Assembly: GCA_902634075.1 (NCBI GenBank)
Contig: CACPJA010000008.1
Coordinates: 1 to 46,198, forward strand
Direction: 5' to 3'
Origin: an uncultured Gammaproteobacteria bacterium
Lineage (GTDB): Bacteria > Pseudomonadota > Gammaproteobacteria > Steroidobacterales > UBA11654
Length of the DNA stretch: 46,198 bases
Shown here: positions 12,737 to 22,829 of the stretch, in pieces
How positions within the stretch are numbered: the first letter of the stretch is position 1
Layout of the letters: each line of letters begins with the position of its first letter
The notes under the pieces: model-generated
What the model saw: only the letters and a program-made list of their open reading frames with translations
Told to the model about the DNA's origin: nothing
The model's database searches: none
Program-made: the position numbers and the translations under genes

Positions 12737-14077
12737 TTATCTAATCTGTCCACTTTTACCGTAACCTTTCAAATTAGCTTTTTTCAAAAGGCCCTCGTAC
12801 TGCTTTGACATCATTAAGGCTTGCATTTGTGCCATAAAATCCATTGTCACAACAACAATAATCAGCAACGATGTCCCCCCAAAGTAAAATGGTACGTTAA
12901 AGTACAAAATCATGAACTCTGGAAGCAAGCAGACGAGCATGATATACAATCCTCCCCAAAATGTTAACCTTGTTAACACTTTATCTATGTATTGCGCTGT
13001 TTGATGACCTGGTCTAATGCCCGGCATAAATGCTCCAGATCGCTGTAAATTATCAGCTGTGTCTTTAGAGTCAAAGACCAAAGCAGTGTAAAAAAAACAG
13101 AAAAACATAATCAACGATGCATACATAAGTATATATATTGGTTGTCCTGGAGCTAATTGAGCTGCAATATCTTGTAACCAATCAAACCCTTCAGAAGTTC
13201 CAAACCAACTAGCAATGGTGGCTGGAAACAAGATTATGCTTGAAGCAAATATTGGCGGGATTACGCCTGACATATTTATTTTAAAAGGCAAGTGAGTTGA
13301 TTGGCTTTGCATTAATCGTCTACCTTGCTGTCTTTTAGCATAATTGACAGGTATTCTCCTCTGGCCTCTTTCTATATAAACCACAAAAGTAGTAACCGCT
13401 AAAACCAAAATTAAGAGTATAAGTACTAACGCACTAGAAATTTCTCCTGTATTTGCTAACTCCAAAGTTCCGCCAATTGCTGAAGGTAAACCTGAAATAA
13501 TACTAGCCAATATAATCATTGAGATGCCATTGCCTAGTCCTCTCTCTGTGATCTGCTCCCCTAACCACATTAGAAACATAGTTCCAGTCACAAGTGTTAC
13601 GCAAGATGTAAAAACAAAATTAAATCCAGGCGAAACTACAACTCCCTGATTCTGTAGTGCTATAGATGCGCCCACAGACTGAAAAGATGCAAGAAAGACA
13701 GTTCCATATCTTGTGTATTGAGTAATCTTCCTCCTGCCTGACTCACCTTCTTTTTTTAGCTCCTTTAAAGATGGAACGGTTACGCTAGCCATTTGCATTA
13801 CTATCGAACAGGAAATATAAGGGAAAATACCAAGAGCAAAAATACTTAACCTCTCTAATGCTCCTCCTGAGAACATATTAAACATACTTAAAATCGTTCC
13901 AGACTGTTCTTGGAAAAAGTTCTCTAATGCATTGGGATCTATACCTGGAACTGGGATGTAAGTCCCGATTCTATATACAATTAGCGCTCCAGCAAGAAAT
14001 AGGAGTCTTTGTCTCAATTCAACGAATCGAGTCATTTCTCCAAGTGCAGATCTTGCTGTATTTTGAGTCTTAGCCAT
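12737..14077 (-). CDS. secY: Preprotein translocase subunit SecY
   Basis: Central channel subunit of the SecYEG translocon in the inner membrane, 446 residues (E. coli 443). Around ten hydrophobic segments are visible. Recognisable motifs include [16 protein letters not shown] near the first periplasmic loop, [19 protein letters not shown] for the plug region, and cytoplasmic loops [19 protein letters not shown] and [19 protein letters not shown]. It starts 2 nt behind rplO and belongs to the spc segment. Its partner secE is about 24 kb upstream in the same run. Confidence 0.98.
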   Translation of the reverse strand: MAKTQNTARSALGEMTRFVELRQRLLFLAGALIVYRIGTYIPVPGIDPNALENFFQEQSGTILSMFNMFSGGALERLSIFALGIFPYISCSIVMQMASVTVPSLKELKKEGESGRRKITQYTRYGTVFLASFQSVGASIALQNQGVVVSPGFNFVFTSCVTLVTGTMFLMWLGEQITERGLGNGISMIILASIISGLPSAIGGTLELANTGEISSALVLILLILVLAVTTFVVYIERGQRRIPVNYAKRQQGRRLMQSQSTHLPFKINMSGVIPPIFASSIILFPATIASWFGTSEGFDWLQDIAAQLAPGQPIYILMYASLIMFFCFFYTALVFDSKDTADNLQRSGAFMPGIRPGHQTAQYIDKVLTRLTFWGGLYIMLVCLLPEFMILYFNVPFYFGGTSLLIIVVVTMDFMAQMQALMMSKQYEGLLKKANLKGYGKSGQIR

Positions 14078-14079
14078 GA

Positions 14080-14514
14080 TTAATCTAGAATATTACCTCC
14101 TAAATCTACAATTGCTTTTTTCGCATTTCCAGATAAGTGAAGACCCTGAATAGTGACAGCCTTCGTTAGCTCTCCAGATGCAATGATTTTGACTTTCTGA
14201 ATATATCTAGGAACAATATTCTCGTTTTTCAGTGCTTCTAGATCGATAACTTCTGCTTTTATTCGACCTAACTGATCAAGCCTAAGCTCGGAAGTTTCTT
14301 TCTTGCTTCTAGATGTAAATCCTCTTTTTGGTAATCGTCTTTGTAGAGGCATCTGCCCACCTTCGAAGCCAACCTTATGAAACCCTCCTGATCTAGACTT
14401 TTGTCCTTTGTGACCCCTGCCAGAAGTTTTCCCTAAACCAGAAGCATGGCCTTTACCTTTCCTGGATTTCTCTGTTTTACTGCCCTTGTTGGGTTGTATT
14501 GTATTTAATTTCAT
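14080..14514 (-). CDS. rplO: 50S ribosomal protein L15
   Basis: Late-assembly large-subunit protein, 144 residues as in E. coli. The basic Gly-rich N-terminus ([16 protein letters not shown]) and [18 protein letters not shown] are diagnostic. It is separated from rpmD and secY by 2 nt on each side. Confidence 0.98.
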   Translation of the reverse strand: MKLNTIQPNKGSKTEKSRKGKGHASGLGKTSGRGHKGQKSRSGGFHKVGFEGGQMPLQRRLPKRGFTSRSKKETSELRLDQLGRIKAEVIDLEALKNENIVPRYIQKVKIIASGELTKAVTIQGLHLSGNAKKAIVDLGGNILD

Positions 14515-14516
14515 TA

Positions 14517-14708
14517 TTACAATTCCTCGACTTCTAGGAGATACTTCACTTGATTTATCATTCCCATATTCTCTGGTGTTGCATCAACCTCAACAATTTG
14601 ATTAATCTTCTTCAGTCCTAAGCCTGACAATGAAGCCTTATGATTCTTTATCCTTCCGAACCTACTTCTAATAAGCTTTATTCTTACTTTTTTTTCTTTT
14701 TTGCTCAT
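14517..14708 (-). CDS. rpmD: 50S ribosomal protein L30
   Basis: Small large-subunit protein of 63 residues; GRIKNHKASLSGLGLKKINQ is the family core. The N-terminus is slightly longer and more lysine-rich than in E. coli ([18 protein letters not shown]). Its ATG shares one base with the rpsE stop (TAATG at 14708), so it is coupled to rpsE. Confidence 0.95.
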   Translation of the reverse strand: MSKKEKKVRIKLIRSRFGRIKNHKASLSGLGLKKINQIVEVDATPENMGMINQVKYLLEVEEL

Positions 14709-15205
14709 TATGTAAAAATTTTAGACACCGCAATTCCTCTTCTCTTTGCAACTCTTTGTGGTGAGCGCATTGAATCAAGTGCGTTGATTGTTGCCCTAAC
14801 TAAATTAATTGGATTTCTTGAACCATAACTCTTTGCTAGAATATTCCTAATCCCAACACACTCAAATACTGCTCTCATTGCCCCACCTGCAATAATTCCC
14901 GTACCATCAGCTGCTGGTTGCATATAAACTTTAGAAGCACCATGTCTTCCGGTAGTCTCGTAGTAAATTGTTTCTTTATTTAGAGCAACTGGGTGAAGGT
15001 TCTTCCTAGCAGCTTGCATTGCTTTCTGAATTGCTAGAGGCACTTCTTTAGCTTTTCCATAACCCATGCCAATTTTTCCGTTGCCATCACCAACAACAGT
15101 AATTGCAGCAAATCCAAATTGCCTTCCGCCTTTAACTACCTTAGCAACTCTATTAACTGCTACTAACTTCTCAATCAAATCATCCATTTGTTTATCTGTA
15201 TTCAT
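14708..15205 (-). CDS. rpsE: 30S ribosomal protein S5
   Basis: Fidelity protein of the 30S body, 165 residues. It has an N-terminal dsRNA-binding-like domain ([20 protein letters not shown]) and the [20 protein letters not shown] motif. The C-terminal domain ends with [10 protein letters not shown]. The loop corresponding to spectinomycin-resistance sites (KVVKGG) reads as wild type. It lies in the usual place between rplR and rpmD. Confidence 0.98.
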   Translation of the reverse strand: MNTDKQMDDLIEKLVAVNRVAKVVKGGRQFGFAAITVVGDGNGKIGMGYGKAKEVPLAIQKAMQAARKNLHPVALNKETIYYETTGRHGASKVYMQPAADGTGIIAGGAMRAVFECVGIRNILAKSYGSRNPINLVRATINALDSMRSPQRVAKRRGIAVSKIFT

Positions 15206-15216
15206 AATTATTATCT

Positions 15217-15579
15217 TTAGAAACTAAGTCCTTGTTCTCTCGCAGCATCTGCTAGCGCTTTAATTCTGCCATGATATAAAAACCCTGATCTATCAAATGC
15301 AACTTTTTCAATTTTGGCTTTCTTAGCCTTCTTCGCAATTGACTCTCCAACTATCTTAGCTATCTCTTTTTTACCTTTAGTTTTGTCATTAATTAGTTTC
15401 CTAACATCCGGATCGAGACTAGAAGAAGATGCAACAACTGCATTATCTTCAGGAGCGATAATCTGTGCATAAATATGCCTTGATGACCTATGTACGCTTA
15501 ATCTGTATTGCTCTAATTCTCTTATCTTAGAACGTGTTTTCCTAGATCTTCTTTTTCTTTTTATTAATTTTGCAACCAT
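15217..15579 (-). CDS. rplR: 50S ribosomal protein L18
   Basis: 5S rRNA-binding protein, 120 residues. It has a strongly basic N-terminus ([20 protein letters not shown]) and the C-terminal [20 protein letters not shown] characteristic of L18. It lies 17 nt behind rplF and 11 nt before rpsE. Confidence 0.98.
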   Translation of the reverse strand: MVAKLIKRKRRSRKTRSKIRELEQYRLSVHRSSRHIYAQIIAPEDNAVVASSSSLDPDVRKLINDKTKGKKEIAKIVGESIAKKAKKAKIEKVAFDRSGFLYHGRIKALADAAREQGLSF

Positions 15580-15596
15580 TTAGTTAAATCTCGCTT

Positions 15597-16136
15597 TTAA
15601 ACCTGTTTTTTTGTTTCCTTAAGTGTAATTTGCTCACCTTTATACCTCACTCCTTTACCTTTATAGGGTTCGGGAGGTCTAATTGATCTTAATTCAGCAG
15701 CAACCTGACCAACTTTTTGTTTATCAATTCCTGTAATGACTACCTCTGTTTGAGATGGAGTAGAAATCTCAATTCCCTCAGGTATTTGATAATCTACCGG
15801 ATGAGAAAAACCCAAAGTCAAATTGAGCATCTTGCCTTGAGCTTTTGCTCGATATCCCACACCTACCAGTTCTAATTCCTTTGAATAACCCTCAGTAACT
15901 CCCATCACCATATTATTTATTAAACTCCTAAATGTTCCTGCTGCAGCTCTAGAAAATTTAGATTTTGAAGTAGAATTAACGGTTAAGTGATCTTTATCTA
16001 ATGTCACTGAGACTTGGCGAATCAAATTAAGTTGTAGTTCTCCTTTTTCTCCTTCTACATGCAATACTTCTCCTTCCTGAAGGGAAACCTTAACTGATTC
16101 AGGGAAATTGACAGGTTGTTTTTCAATTCTAGACAT
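15597..16136 (-). CDS. rplF: 50S ribosomal protein L6
   Basis: Protein at the base of the L7/L12 stalk, close to the sarcin-ricin loop; 179 residues. The two repeated L6 domains are visible, and the second carries IRPPEPYKGKGVRYKGEQI. MSRIEKQPVNFPESVKVSLQ is the expected start. It lies 3 nt behind rpsH. Confidence 0.98.
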   Translation of the reverse strand: MSRIEKQPVNFPESVKVSLQEGEVLHVEGEKGELQLNLIRQVSVTLDKDHLTVNSTSKSKFSRAAAGTFRSLINNMVMGVTEGYSKELELVGVGYRAKAQGKMLNLTLGFSHPVDYQIPEGIEISTPSQTEVVITGIDKQKVGQVAAELRSIRPPEPYKGKGVRYKGEQITLKETKKQV

Positions 16137-16139
16137 AAT

Positions 16140-16538
16140 TTAAGTCACCTTACATAGAACTTCACCGCCATGACCATCTTGTCTTGCTTGGCGATCGCTC
16201 ATAATTCCCTTTGAGGTTGAAATTACAGCTATTCCTAGGCCGCCCATAACTTTGGGTAATTCGTTTTTAGATCTATAGATTCTTAATCCTGGTCTGCTTA
16301 TTCTATTTATTTCTTCAATAACAGGCTTACCTTCAAAATATTTCAAACCAATTTTTAAGTTACTCTTATTATCTCCCATTTCCTCAGTATCAATATCCTT
16401 AATATATCCTTCTTCAAGAAGCACCTTAGCGATGCTTTCTTTGGTTTTGGAATAAGGAATAGAAACAGATAATGCCTTTATTTTATGGGCATTTCTGATT
16501 CTTGTAAGCATATCTGCTATTGGATCTGTCATTGTCAT
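16140..16538 (-). CDS. rpsH: 30S ribosomal protein S8
   Basis: Central 16S rRNA-binding protein of 132 residues with start [20 protein letters not shown] and C-terminal [20 protein letters not shown]. In E. coli S8 represses the spc operon by binding mRNA at the rplX-rplE junction. The corresponding junction here is only 2 nt long, so any S8 target would have to lie inside coding sequence. Confidence 0.98.
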   Translation of the reverse strand: MTMTDPIADMLTRIRNAHKIKALSVSIPYSKTKESIAKVLLEEGYIKDIDTEEMGDNKSNLKIGLKYFEGKPVIEEINRISRPGLRIYRSKNELPKVMGGLGIAVISTSKGIMSDRQARQDGHGGEVLCKVT

Positions 16539-16556
16539 AATTTTTTCCTAATCTTT

Positions 16557-16862
16557 TTACCAGCTAGCCTTATGCAAACCTGGAATGTTGCCTTTCATGG
16601 CTTCTTCTCTTAATTTACTTCTTCCTAGTCCAAATTTTCTATAAAAACCTTTTGGCCTTCCTGAAATAGCACATCTATTCCTTAATCTAGATGGGCTTGC
16701 GTTCCTAGGCATTTTTTGTAATTTTACTCTTGCATCGTTCTTTTCTTCATAGCTAGCGGTTGAATCATTAATGATTTTCTTTAAAGCTGCTCTCTTTTGA
16801 GCGAAACGCTCCACCGTTTTAGCTCTTTTTAACTCTCTTTGAACTAGTGCTTTTCTTGCCAT
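16557..16862 (-). CDS. rpsN: 30S ribosomal protein S14 (zinc-free form)
   Basis: Head protein of 101 residues, the long proteobacterial form: [20 protein letters not shown] at the start and [20 protein letters not shown] near the end, without the CxxC pairs of the short zinc form. Its ATG abuts the rplE stop with no intervening base. Confidence 0.98.
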   Translation of the reverse strand: MARKALVQRELKRAKTVERFAQKRAALKKIINDSTASYEEKNDARVKLQKMPRNASPSRLRNRCAISGRPKGFYRKFGLGRSKLREEAMKGNIPGLHKASW

Positions 16863-17477
16863 TTAATTTTCTTCCTTATTTTTTGTTTCTTCTGCTGGTT
16901 CTGCTTCTGTTGGTTCTTCATTTTCTTCTTGAAGACTTTTCTCTTTAATCGGAAAATTAAATGCCTTTAATAAAGCAAGCGCATCCTCGTCATTAGTTGC
17001 TGTTGTTGTGATGCTAATATCTAAACCTCTGATCTTATCTATATTGTCATAATCAATCTCAGGAAAAATAATTTGCTCTTTCACACCAATGCTATAATTA
17101 CCATTACCATCAAATGACCTCTGATTAAGGCCTCTAAAATCTCTAACTCTAGGCAATGCAATATTAATTAGACGGTCTAAAAATTCATACATTCTATCTT
17201 TTCTAAGCGTTACTTTTACACCTATGGGCATTCCCTCTCTTATCTTGAATGATGCAACAGACTTTTTTGCCCGAGTTATTAATGCTTTTTGTCCAGATAA
17301 ATTTTCCATATCAGATTGAGCCTTCTCAATTGCTTTTTTATCTTGAAGGACTTCTCCTACCCCCATATTGAGAGTAATTTTTTTAATCTCTGGCACTTGC
17401 ATAAGGTTATTAAAACCAAGGGTTTTTTGTAAACCAGGTCTAATATCTTTTTTATACTGTTTCTTTAGTCTTGCCAT
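16863..17477 (-). CDS. rplE: 50S ribosomal protein L5 with acidic C-terminal tail
   Basis: 5S rRNA-binding protein of the central protuberance. The core is regular ([20 protein letters not shown], then [10 protein letters not shown], ending [13 protein letters not shown]). The protein has 204 residues against about 179 usually. The surplus is a C-terminal tail of about 27 residues with 11 glutamates ([20 protein letters not shown]), absent from the E. coli protein. The tail is in frame and ends directly at rpsN, so it is not a frameshift artefact. L3 in the same operon has a similar tail. Confidence 0.97.
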   Translation of the reverse strand: MARLKKQYKKDIRPGLQKTLGFNNLMQVPEIKKITLNMGVGEVLQDKKAIEKAQSDMENLSGQKALITRAKKSVASFKIREGMPIGVKVTLRKDRMYEFLDRLINIALPRVRDFRGLNQRSFDGNGNYSIGVKEQIIFPEIDYDNIDKIRGLDISITTTATNDEDALALLKAFNFPIKEKSLQEENEEPTEAEPAEETKNKEEN

Positions 17478-17479
17478 TT

Positions 17480-17797
17480 CTAAATGTCTACCACTTCATT
17501 ATTAGATTTGAAATACCTTACTTTTGTTCCATCCTCTAACTTTTTTATTCCCACTTTATCGCCCTTATTTGTTATAGGATTAAGAAGCAATACATTTGAG
17601 ATATGTATTGACATTTCTTTTTCCACAATTCCAGACTCTTGACCTGTATTTGGATTTCCTTTCTGATGTTTCTTTACGATATTAATATTTTCAACAACTA
17701 CTCTTGAGTTATTTAGGACACTCAAAACTTGTCCAGTCCTACCCTTATCTTTTCCAGACAGAACAATCACATCATCGCCTTTTTTTATCTTATTCAA
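17480..17797 (-). CDS. rplX: 50S ribosomal protein L24
   Basis: Assembly-initiator protein, 105 residues, with the KOW-type start [20 protein letters not shown] and [20 protein letters not shown]. The start codon is TTG (17795-17797), preceded by GAGGT at good spacing. This start gives an N-terminus that lines up with E. coli L24. It lies 11 nt behind rplN and 2 nt before rplE. Confidence 0.97.
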   Translation of the reverse strand: MNKIKKGDDVIVLSGKDKGRTGQVLSVLNNSRVVVENINIVKKHQKGNPNTGQESGIVEKEMSIHISNVLLLNPITNKGDKVGIKKLEDGTKVRYFKSNNEVVDI

Positions 17798-17808
17798 AAA
17801 ATTACCTC

Positions 17809-18177
17809 TTAAATTACTTCAGGTGCCAAAGAAATTATTTTTAAGTACTTCTTGGCTCTAAGTTCCCTTGTAACTGGACCAAAGACCCTTGTTCCAATTG
17901 GTTCTCTTTTATTGTCGAGTAGGACAGCAGCATTCCCATCAAACCTTATAAGTGAGCCATCTTCTCTTCTAACTCCGTGCTTGGTTCTCACAACAAGAGC
18001 ATCATAAACATCACCTTTTTTTACTTTTCCACGTGGAATAGCATCCTTAACAGTAACTTTGATGATATCTCCAATTCTTGCATATCTCTTTCTCGAACCG
18101 CCAAGAACTTTGATACATAGAACCTTTCTAGCTCCGCTGTTATCTGCAATATTTAAGACTGTTTCTGTTTGAATCAT
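17809..18177 (-). CDS. rplN: 50S ribosomal protein L14
   Basis: Intersubunit-bridge protein, 122 residues as in E. coli. [20 protein letters not shown] and the end [15 protein letters not shown] are near-invariant family features. It opens the spc segment; only 2 nt separate it from rpsQ, so no separate spc promoter spacer exists. Confidence 0.98.
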   Translation of the reverse strand: MIQTETVLNIADNSGARKVLCIKVLGGSRKRYARIGDIIKVTVKDAIPRGKVKKGDVYDALVVRTKHGVRREDGSLIRFDGNAAVLLDNKREPIGTRVFGPVTRELRAKKYLKIISLAPEVI

Positions 18178-18179
18178 TA

Positions 18180-18464
18180 TTACTCTTCTTGACCTGCCTT
18201 GATTACCTTAGTCAAGACCCATGATTTATTTTTTGAAATAGGCTTTGACTCTTCAATTGATACTACATCTCCAACCTTTGACACCATGTCTTGATCATGA
18301 GCTAATATTTTTGATGTTTTGTATATGTATTTGTTATACAAAGGATGTCTCAGTCTTCTCTGAATAGAAACAGTGATAGTCTTCTCCATAGAATTGCTAA
18401 CCACGGTGCCTTTAATGGTTTTTTTAACTTTATTTTCTGTATCTTTAGTCATTTGATTTTTCAT
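18180..18464 (-). CDS. rpsQ: 30S ribosomal protein S17
   Basis: Primary 16S rRNA-binding protein with OB fold, 94 residues with the upstream start. The core is [20 protein letters not shown] and [18 protein letters not shown]. Two starts are possible: ATG 18464 (20-nt overlap with rpmC) or Met5 at 18452 (8-nt overlap). The second is closer to the family length, and neither has a clear ribosome-binding site, so coupling to rpmC is likely. Confidence 0.96.
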   Translation of the reverse strand: MKNQMTKDTENKVKKTIKGTVVSNSMEKTITVSIQRRLRHPLYNKYIYKTSKILAHDQDMVSKVGDVVSIEESKPISKNKSWVLTKVIKAGQEE

Positions 18465-18639
18465 TTAAAATTGTTCTTAGTCTAGCTATATCTTTTTTTA
18501 TATTCTTAAACTGGCTTGTATTGGATAACTGACCAGTTGCTGCCTGCAACTTTAATTTAAAATGCTCTTCAAGAAGATCGTCTAATATCTTCTGAACATC
18601 TGGGCTAGACTTTGTTCTCATTTCTTTTAGGTCAATCAT
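18445..18639 (-). CDS. rpmC: 50S ribosomal protein L29
   Basis: Two-helix protein at the tunnel exit, 64 residues. [20 protein letters not shown] and [14 protein letters not shown] are the diagnostic segments. Its ATG overlaps the rplP stop (ATGA, 18636-18639) and its end overlaps rpsQ. Confidence 0.97.
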   Translation of the reverse strand: MIDLKEMRTKSSPDVQKILDDLLEEHFKLKLQAATGQLSNTSQFKNIKKDIARLRTILNEKSND

Positions 18640-19049
18640 ATTATTTGCCTACTAACAAACTTTGTACTTATAGGAAGTTTAGCTGCAGCTAGTTTAAAAG
18701 CTTCTTCTGCCAGACTTTCCTCAACTCCACTCATTTCATACAGGATCCTTCCAGGCTGAATCTGCGCAACCCAATACTCAACATTACCTTTACCTTTACC
18801 TTGTCTAACCTCCAAAGGTTTTTTAGTGATAGGCTTATCTGGGAAGATTCTTATCCATATCTTGCCCCCCCTTTTTATATGCCTAGTCATCGCTCTTCTT
18901 GCTGCTTCTATCTGTCTAGCAGTAATTCTTCCTCTCCCAGTTGCCTTAAGACCATACTCGCCAAAATTTATAGTGCTACCTCTAGAAGCTAAGCCTCTAT
19001 TTTTGCCCTTCATTTGCTTTCTATATTTAGTTCTTTTTGGTTGAAGCAT
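18636..19049 (-). CDS. rplP: 50S ribosomal protein L16
   Basis: Protein near the A-site tRNA elbow, 137 residues. [20 protein letters not shown] and [20 protein letters not shown] are typical. It lies 24 nt behind rpsC and is coupled to rpmC by a 4-nt overlap. Confidence 0.98.
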   Translation of the reverse strand: MLQPKRTKYRKQMKGKNRGLASRGSTINFGEYGLKATGRGRITARQIEAARRAMTRHIKRGGKIWIRIFPDKPITKKPLEVRQGKGKGNVEYWVAQIQPGRILYEMSGVEESLAEEAFKLAAAKLPISTKFVSRQII

Positions 19050-19073
19050 CTCTCACTCATTTATTTTGTTGTT

Positions 19074-19712
19074 TTAATTAATCTCTTCTTCTTGGAAAAT
19101 CCAAACTTTTACACCAATAATTCCATAGGTTGTTTTAGCTTCTGAGACTCCATAATCAATATTTGCTTTAAGAGTATGAAGGGGAACTCTGCCTTCTTGG
19201 TACCACTCAGATCTTGCAATCTCAGCCCCATTAAGTCTGCCTGCAATTTTTACCTTAATTCCATTTGCACCAAGCCTCATTGTGTTTGTTACTGCTCTCT
19301 TCATGGCTCTCCTATATAGCACCCTTCTTTCTAGTTGCTGAGTTATAGATGAAGCAACGAGTTTTGCATCTAATTCTGGTTTCTTGATTTCATTTATATT
19401 AAGAAGAACGTTATTGATAGATGTATCCATGAGTTTGGCTACTTCTTTTCTCAAAGACTCAATGCCTTCACCTTTTTTGCCAATAACAATACCTGGTCTA
19501 GCAGAAAATATTGCTACAGTTACATTTTCAGAACTCCTATCAATTTGAATTTTACTCACTGCCGCATCCTTCAGTTTCTTATTTAGATATTCTCTAATCT
19601 TAAAGTCCTGAAAAACATTCTTGGAGTAATCTGAAGAACTAGAAAACCACTTAGATGCCCAGCCCTTACTAATTCCCAATCTGATTCCTGTTGGATGTAC
19701 TTTTTGTCCCAT
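19074..19712 (-). CDS. rpsC: 30S ribosomal protein S3
   Basis: mRNA-entry protein of 212 residues (E. coli 233) with the start [20 protein letters not shown]. The KH domain holds [20 protein letters not shown]. The C-terminal domain includes [20 protein letters not shown] and [14 protein letters not shown]. The C-terminus is shorter than in E. coli, lacking the final basic tail. It lies 3 nt behind rplV. Confidence 0.98.
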   Translation of the reverse strand: MGQKVHPTGIRLGISKGWASKWFSSSSDYSKNVFQDFKIREYLNKKLKDAAVSKIQIDRSSENVTVAIFSARPGIVIGKKGEGIESLRKEVAKLMDTSINNVLLNINEIKKPELDAKLVASSITQQLERRVLYRRAMKRAVTNTMRLGANGIKVKIAGRLNGAEIARSEWYQEGRVPLHTLKANIDYGVSEAKTTYGIIGVKVWIFQEEEIN

Positions 19713-19715
19713 AAT

Positions 19716-20048
19716 TTATTCGTCCGAAATTTCTATTGTTATATGACTATTTCTTTTTAGTATCCTTGTTCCTCTGCCTCTTGCTCTTGCTCTAAATCTT
19801 TTAAAAGTTGGTGCTTCGTCAACATAAGCATTAGAAACTTTTAGATCATCTATATCTAAACCAAAATTATTTTCTGCATTGGCTACCGCTGAATCTAAGA
19901 CCTTGCTTACAATTTTTGCACCCTTCTGTGGTAAAAACTGAACTAGTTTCATTGCCTGCAATACCTCTGAACCTCTTATCATATCTATGATTAAACGAGT
20001 CTTCTGAGGTGATATCCTTGCATATCTTAATTTTGAAGTTACTTTCAT
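19716..20048 (-). CDS. rplV: 50S ribosomal protein L22
   Basis: Exit-tunnel protein, 110 residues as in E. coli. RYARISPQKTRLIIDMIRGS is the start of the globular domain. The tunnel hairpin is represented by PTFKRFRARARGRGTRILKR. It lies 5 nt behind rpsS. Confidence 0.98.
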   Translation of the reverse strand: MKVTSKLRYARISPQKTRLIIDMIRGSEVLQAMKLVQFLPQKGAKIVSKVLDSAVANAENNFGLDIDDLKVSNAYVDEAPTFKRFRARARGRGTRILKRNSHITIEISDE

Positions 20049-20053
20049 AATTC

Positions 20054-20329
20054 TTAAACCTTAGTCTTTCTATCCCCTGAATGTCCTCTAAAGAGCCTTG
20101 TTGGAGCAAATTCTCCTAATTTATGACCAACCATATTTTCAGAAATTAAAATAGGTACATGCTCTCTTCCGTTATGGACTGAAATTGTCATTCCTACCAT
20201 ATCTGGAATGACCATTGATCTTCTAGACCATGTTTTAATTCTTGCCCTACCTCCCTCAGACATAGCTTTTTCTACCTTCTTTTTTAAATGAAGGTCAATA
20301 AATGGACCTTTTTTTATTGATCTAGGCAT
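20054..20329 (-). CDS. rpsS: 30S ribosomal protein S19
   Basis: Head protein partnering S13, 91 residues. [20 protein letters not shown] and the end [20 protein letters not shown] are diagnostic. It lies 2 nt behind rplB. Confidence 0.98.
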   Translation of the reverse strand: MPRSIKKGPFIDLHLKKKVEKAMSEGGRARIKTWSRRSMVIPDMVGMTISVHNGREHVPILISENMVGHKLGEFAPTRLFRGHSGDRKTKV

Positions 20330-20331
20330 AT

Positions 20332-21162
20332 TTATTTCCTTTTCCTTCTTCTTCGAACTATAAACTTATCTGTAGTTCTATTTGATCTTGTTTTAAATCC
20401 TTTCGTAGGTAACCCCCAAGGTGAAACTGGATCTCTTCCGCCTGACGTTTTACCTTCTCCACCTCCATGTGGGTGATCGATTGGATTCATAGCTACCCCT
20501 CTAACTGTTGGCCTTACTCCTCTCCATCTTTTAGCTCCTGCCTTACCTAATTTTCTTAGGTTATGCTCAGAATGGCCCACTTCACCGATAGTAGCCCTAC
20601 AGCTGGTTAAAACTTTCCTTACTTCTCCAGATTTAAGTCGAAGCGTTGCATAATTACCTTCTTTTGCAAGTACCTGTGCACTTGTTCCTGCAGAACGAGC
20701 AATTTGAGCACCTTTGCCAGGTTTCATTTCTATACAATGAACGACCGTACCTACAGGTATATTACTAAGAGGTAATGCATTACCATTTTCTATTGGTGAA
20801 TTCTCACCAGAAACTACTTGGTCACCTTGCTTAAGTTTCTTTGGCGCTACAATGTATTTTCTTTCACCATCTTTGTATAGAAGTAGAGCTATATGTGCAG
20901 AACGATTTGGGTCGTACTCGATTCTTTCTACAACTGCAGATATATCATCTTTGTGCCTTCTGAAATCTATATTTCTATATAGCTTCTTGTGGCCTCCCCC
21001 TATATGCCTTGTTGTCATCCTACCCTTATTGTTTCTTCCGCCAGTCCTTTTTAAGCCCTTTACTAAGGACTTTATTGGTCTGCCATTATGAAGATCCTCA
21101 GATTTGATTGTTTGAACAAATCTTCTTCCAGGTGATGTTGGTTTTGCTTTAATAATTGCCAT
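20332..21162 (-). CDS. rplB: 50S ribosomal protein L2
   Basis: Core protein near the peptidyl-transferase centre, 276 residues. The SH3-like and C-terminal domains are intact, including [20 protein letters not shown] with the conserved histidine (His230 region), and the basic tail VRRRRKRK. It lies 4 nt behind rplW. Confidence 0.98.
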   Translation of the reverse strand: MAIIKAKPTSPGRRFVQTIKSEDLHNGRPIKSLVKGLKRTGGRNNKGRMTTRHIGGGHKKLYRNIDFRRHKDDISAVVERIEYDPNRSAHIALLLYKDGERKYIVAPKKLKQGDQVVSGENSPIENGNALPLSNIPVGTVVHCIEMKPGKGAQIARSAGTSAQVLAKEGNYATLRLKSGEVRKVLTSCRATIGEVGHSEHNLRKLGKAGAKRWRGVRPTVRGVAMNPIDHPHGGGEGKTSGGRDPVSPWGLPTKGFKTRSNRTTDKFIVRRRRKRK

Positions 21163-21166
21163 GCTT

Positions 21167-21478
21167 CTATACTTCTGTGTTCATAAAGTCTAAATTCTGA
21201 CCTTCTTCAAGTTTTATATACGCTTTTTTCCAATCTTTGGTTCTACCTTGCCTCATTCCCATTCTTTTCTTCTTTCCTTTTACTGAAATTGTTTTTACTG
21301 AACTAACTTTGACTTTAAACATTTCCTCAACAGCTTTCTTTATTTGCTTCTTATTTGAATCAGCCCTAACTCTGAAGGCAATTTGTCCACTGTTCTGACT
21401 CAATAAAGTGCTCTTCTCAGAGACATGTGGTGCAATGAGTATGGTTCTTAATTGATCATGTCTAATTTTTTGACTCAT
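21167..21478 (-). CDS. rplW: 50S ribosomal protein L23
   Basis: Tunnel-exit protein that docks trigger factor and SRP, 103 residues. It shows [21 protein letters not shown] near the N-terminus and [20 protein letters not shown] in the tunnel loop. The start shares ATGA with the rplD stop (21475-21478). Confidence 0.97.
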   Translation of the reverse strand: MSQKIRHDQLRTILIAPHVSEKSTLLSQNSGQIAFRVRADSNKKQIKKAVEEMFKVKVSSVKTISVKGKKKRMGMRQGRTKDWKKAYIKLEEGQNLDFMNTEV

Positions 21479-22092
21479 GCGTAAGTACTCTCAATCTTTT
21501 TTAAAGCTTCTGCATCAATTACAACGTTCTCATGTTTGATTAAAATTAGAGGATTAATTTTGTCTGCTGTAATCAGTTCTACTCTTGGGATATTTCTTGT
21601 TGCAAGATCTAAATTATTCTCTTTCTGGTCAACAACGATTAAAGCATCTTCTATTTGAAGATCACTAAGCACTTTAATCATCTCCTTTGTCTTAGGTTCT
21701 TTAATTTCTATAGAATCTATGACGATTAATCTTTTATCTTTTAATAAACTAGTCAAGATTGACTTGATAGCTATTTTATATTCCTTCCTATTAATCTTTT
21801 TCTTATAATTTCTATCATCGTGTGCAAAAGTCTTGCCCCCGCCAACCCAAAGTGGACTTCTAATAGTTCCAACTCTGGCTCTACCAGTACCCTTTTGCCG
21901 CCATGGCTTAACGCCACCACCTCTAGCATCAGATCTATTTTTGTGACCTTTAGTGCCTGACCTAGCATTTGACAGATAAGAAGTAATTACCTGATGCACT
22001 AATCCATCATTAATCTCGGAAGCAAAAATTGATTTTTCCAAATCTATGCTCTTTGCTTTAGTGTTATCTTGTTTTTTAATTTCAAGTTTCAT
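21475..22092 (-). CDS. rplD: 50S ribosomal protein L4
   Basis: Tunnel-constriction protein, 205 residues. The extended loop contains SNARSGTKGHKNRSDARGGG, KPWRQKGTGRARVGTIRSPL and WVGGGKTFAH. In E. coli L4 is the autogenous repressor of the S10 operon through a leader upstream of rpsJ. Here the only long leader lies upstream of rplC. Its ATG shares one base with the rplC stop (TAATG at 22092). Confidence 0.98.
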   Translation of the reverse strand: MKLEIKKQDNTKAKSIDLEKSIFASEINDGLVHQVITSYLSNARSGTKGHKNRSDARGGGVKPWRQKGTGRARVGTIRSPLWVGGGKTFAHDDRNYKKKINRKEYKIAIKSILTSLLKDKRLIVIDSIEIKEPKTKEMIKVLSDLQIEDALIVVDQKENNLDLATRNIPRVELITADKINPLILIKHENVVIDAEALKKIESTYA

Positions 22093-22829
22093 TATTCTTT
22101 AGTCTTCTCTTCTGCTTCTGGGGTTTCTTCTGGTTGAGCTTCTGCTTCTGGGGTTTCTTCTGGTTCAATTTCTGGGAATATTTTTCTTTCTTCTTGTTTG
22201 GATTTTATTGAGGGTGTAATTACTAGATAACTATTATCATGGCCTGCACAAGATCCTTTTATAAACAAAAGATTTTTATCATTATCGATATCAATAATCT
22301 CTAAATTTTGTATTGTTCTATTAACATTTCCCATTTGTCCTGACATCTTTTTACCTTTAAAGACCCTACCAGGAGTTTGGTTTTGGCCTATCGAACCAGG
22401 TGCTCTATGAGCTAATGAATTCCCATGAGTTGCATCTTGCATACTAAAATTATGTCGCTTGATTACACCAGCATAGCCTTTACCAATAGATTTTCCTGCG
22501 ACATCAACCTTCTCACCTTTTTTAAAATAGTTAACTCTAATCTCTTTACCTGTCTCGACCTTATCAACCTCATGATCATTCAATCTGAACTCATGAAGTT
22601 TTGATCTAAGTTCTTTTTTGTTTTGGTTTATTTGACCTTGATTGGGCTTTGTTAATTTTTTGACTTTAGGGCCAGCCGAAACCTGAATGGCATTATAGCC
22701 ATCACTATCTTTAGTCTTTATTTTATTAATGAAATTTGGGTGTGCTTGAACAATAGTAACCGGTACAGATCGTCCGTCGTCCGTAAAAACTCTCGTCATT
22801 CCGCATTTTTTGCCAACAATGCCTATCAT
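22092..22829 (-). CDS. rplC: 50S ribosomal protein L3 with acidic, repeated C-terminal tail
   Basis: Large-subunit assembly initiator. The core shows MIGIVGKKCGMTRVFTDDGR and HGNSLAHRAPGSIGQNQTPG; the latter contains the Gln that is methylated in E. coli L3. It has 245 residues against about 209. The surplus C-terminus (210-245) has 14 Glu in 36 residues and two copies of PEETPEAE, encoded by a 30-nt direct repeat. AGGA lies 7 nt before the ATG. This gene, not rpsJ, follows the 238-nt leader. Confidence 0.97.
   Translation of the reverse strand: MIGIVGKKCGMTRVFTDDGRSVPVTIVQAHPNFINKIKTKDSDGYNAIQVSAGPKVKKLTKPNQGQINQNKKELRSKLHEFRLNDHEVDKVETGKEIRVNYFKKGEKVDVAGKSIGKGYAGVIKRHNFSMQDATHGNSLAHRAPGSIGQNQTPGRVFKGKKMSGQMGNVNRTIQNLEIIDIDNDKNLLFIKGSCAGHDNSYLVITPSIKSKQEERKIFPEIEPEETPEAEAQPEETPEAEEKTKE
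22111..22165 (-). repeat. 30-nt-period direct repeat inside the 3' end of rplC
   Basis: A 25-nt block at 22111-22135 recurs exactly at 22141-22165, an exact period of 30 nt. It is in frame and encodes two copies of the decapeptide starting PEETPEAE. Simple in-frame duplication by slippage is the likeliest origin. The same amino-acid style recurs in the L5 tail without the DNA repeat. Confidence 0.9.

Noticed and set aside
16863..16943. Frameshift as explanation for the longer L5
   Set aside because: The frame is continuous to the rpsN start, the tail has a consistent low-complexity acidic composition, and L3 has a comparable tail.
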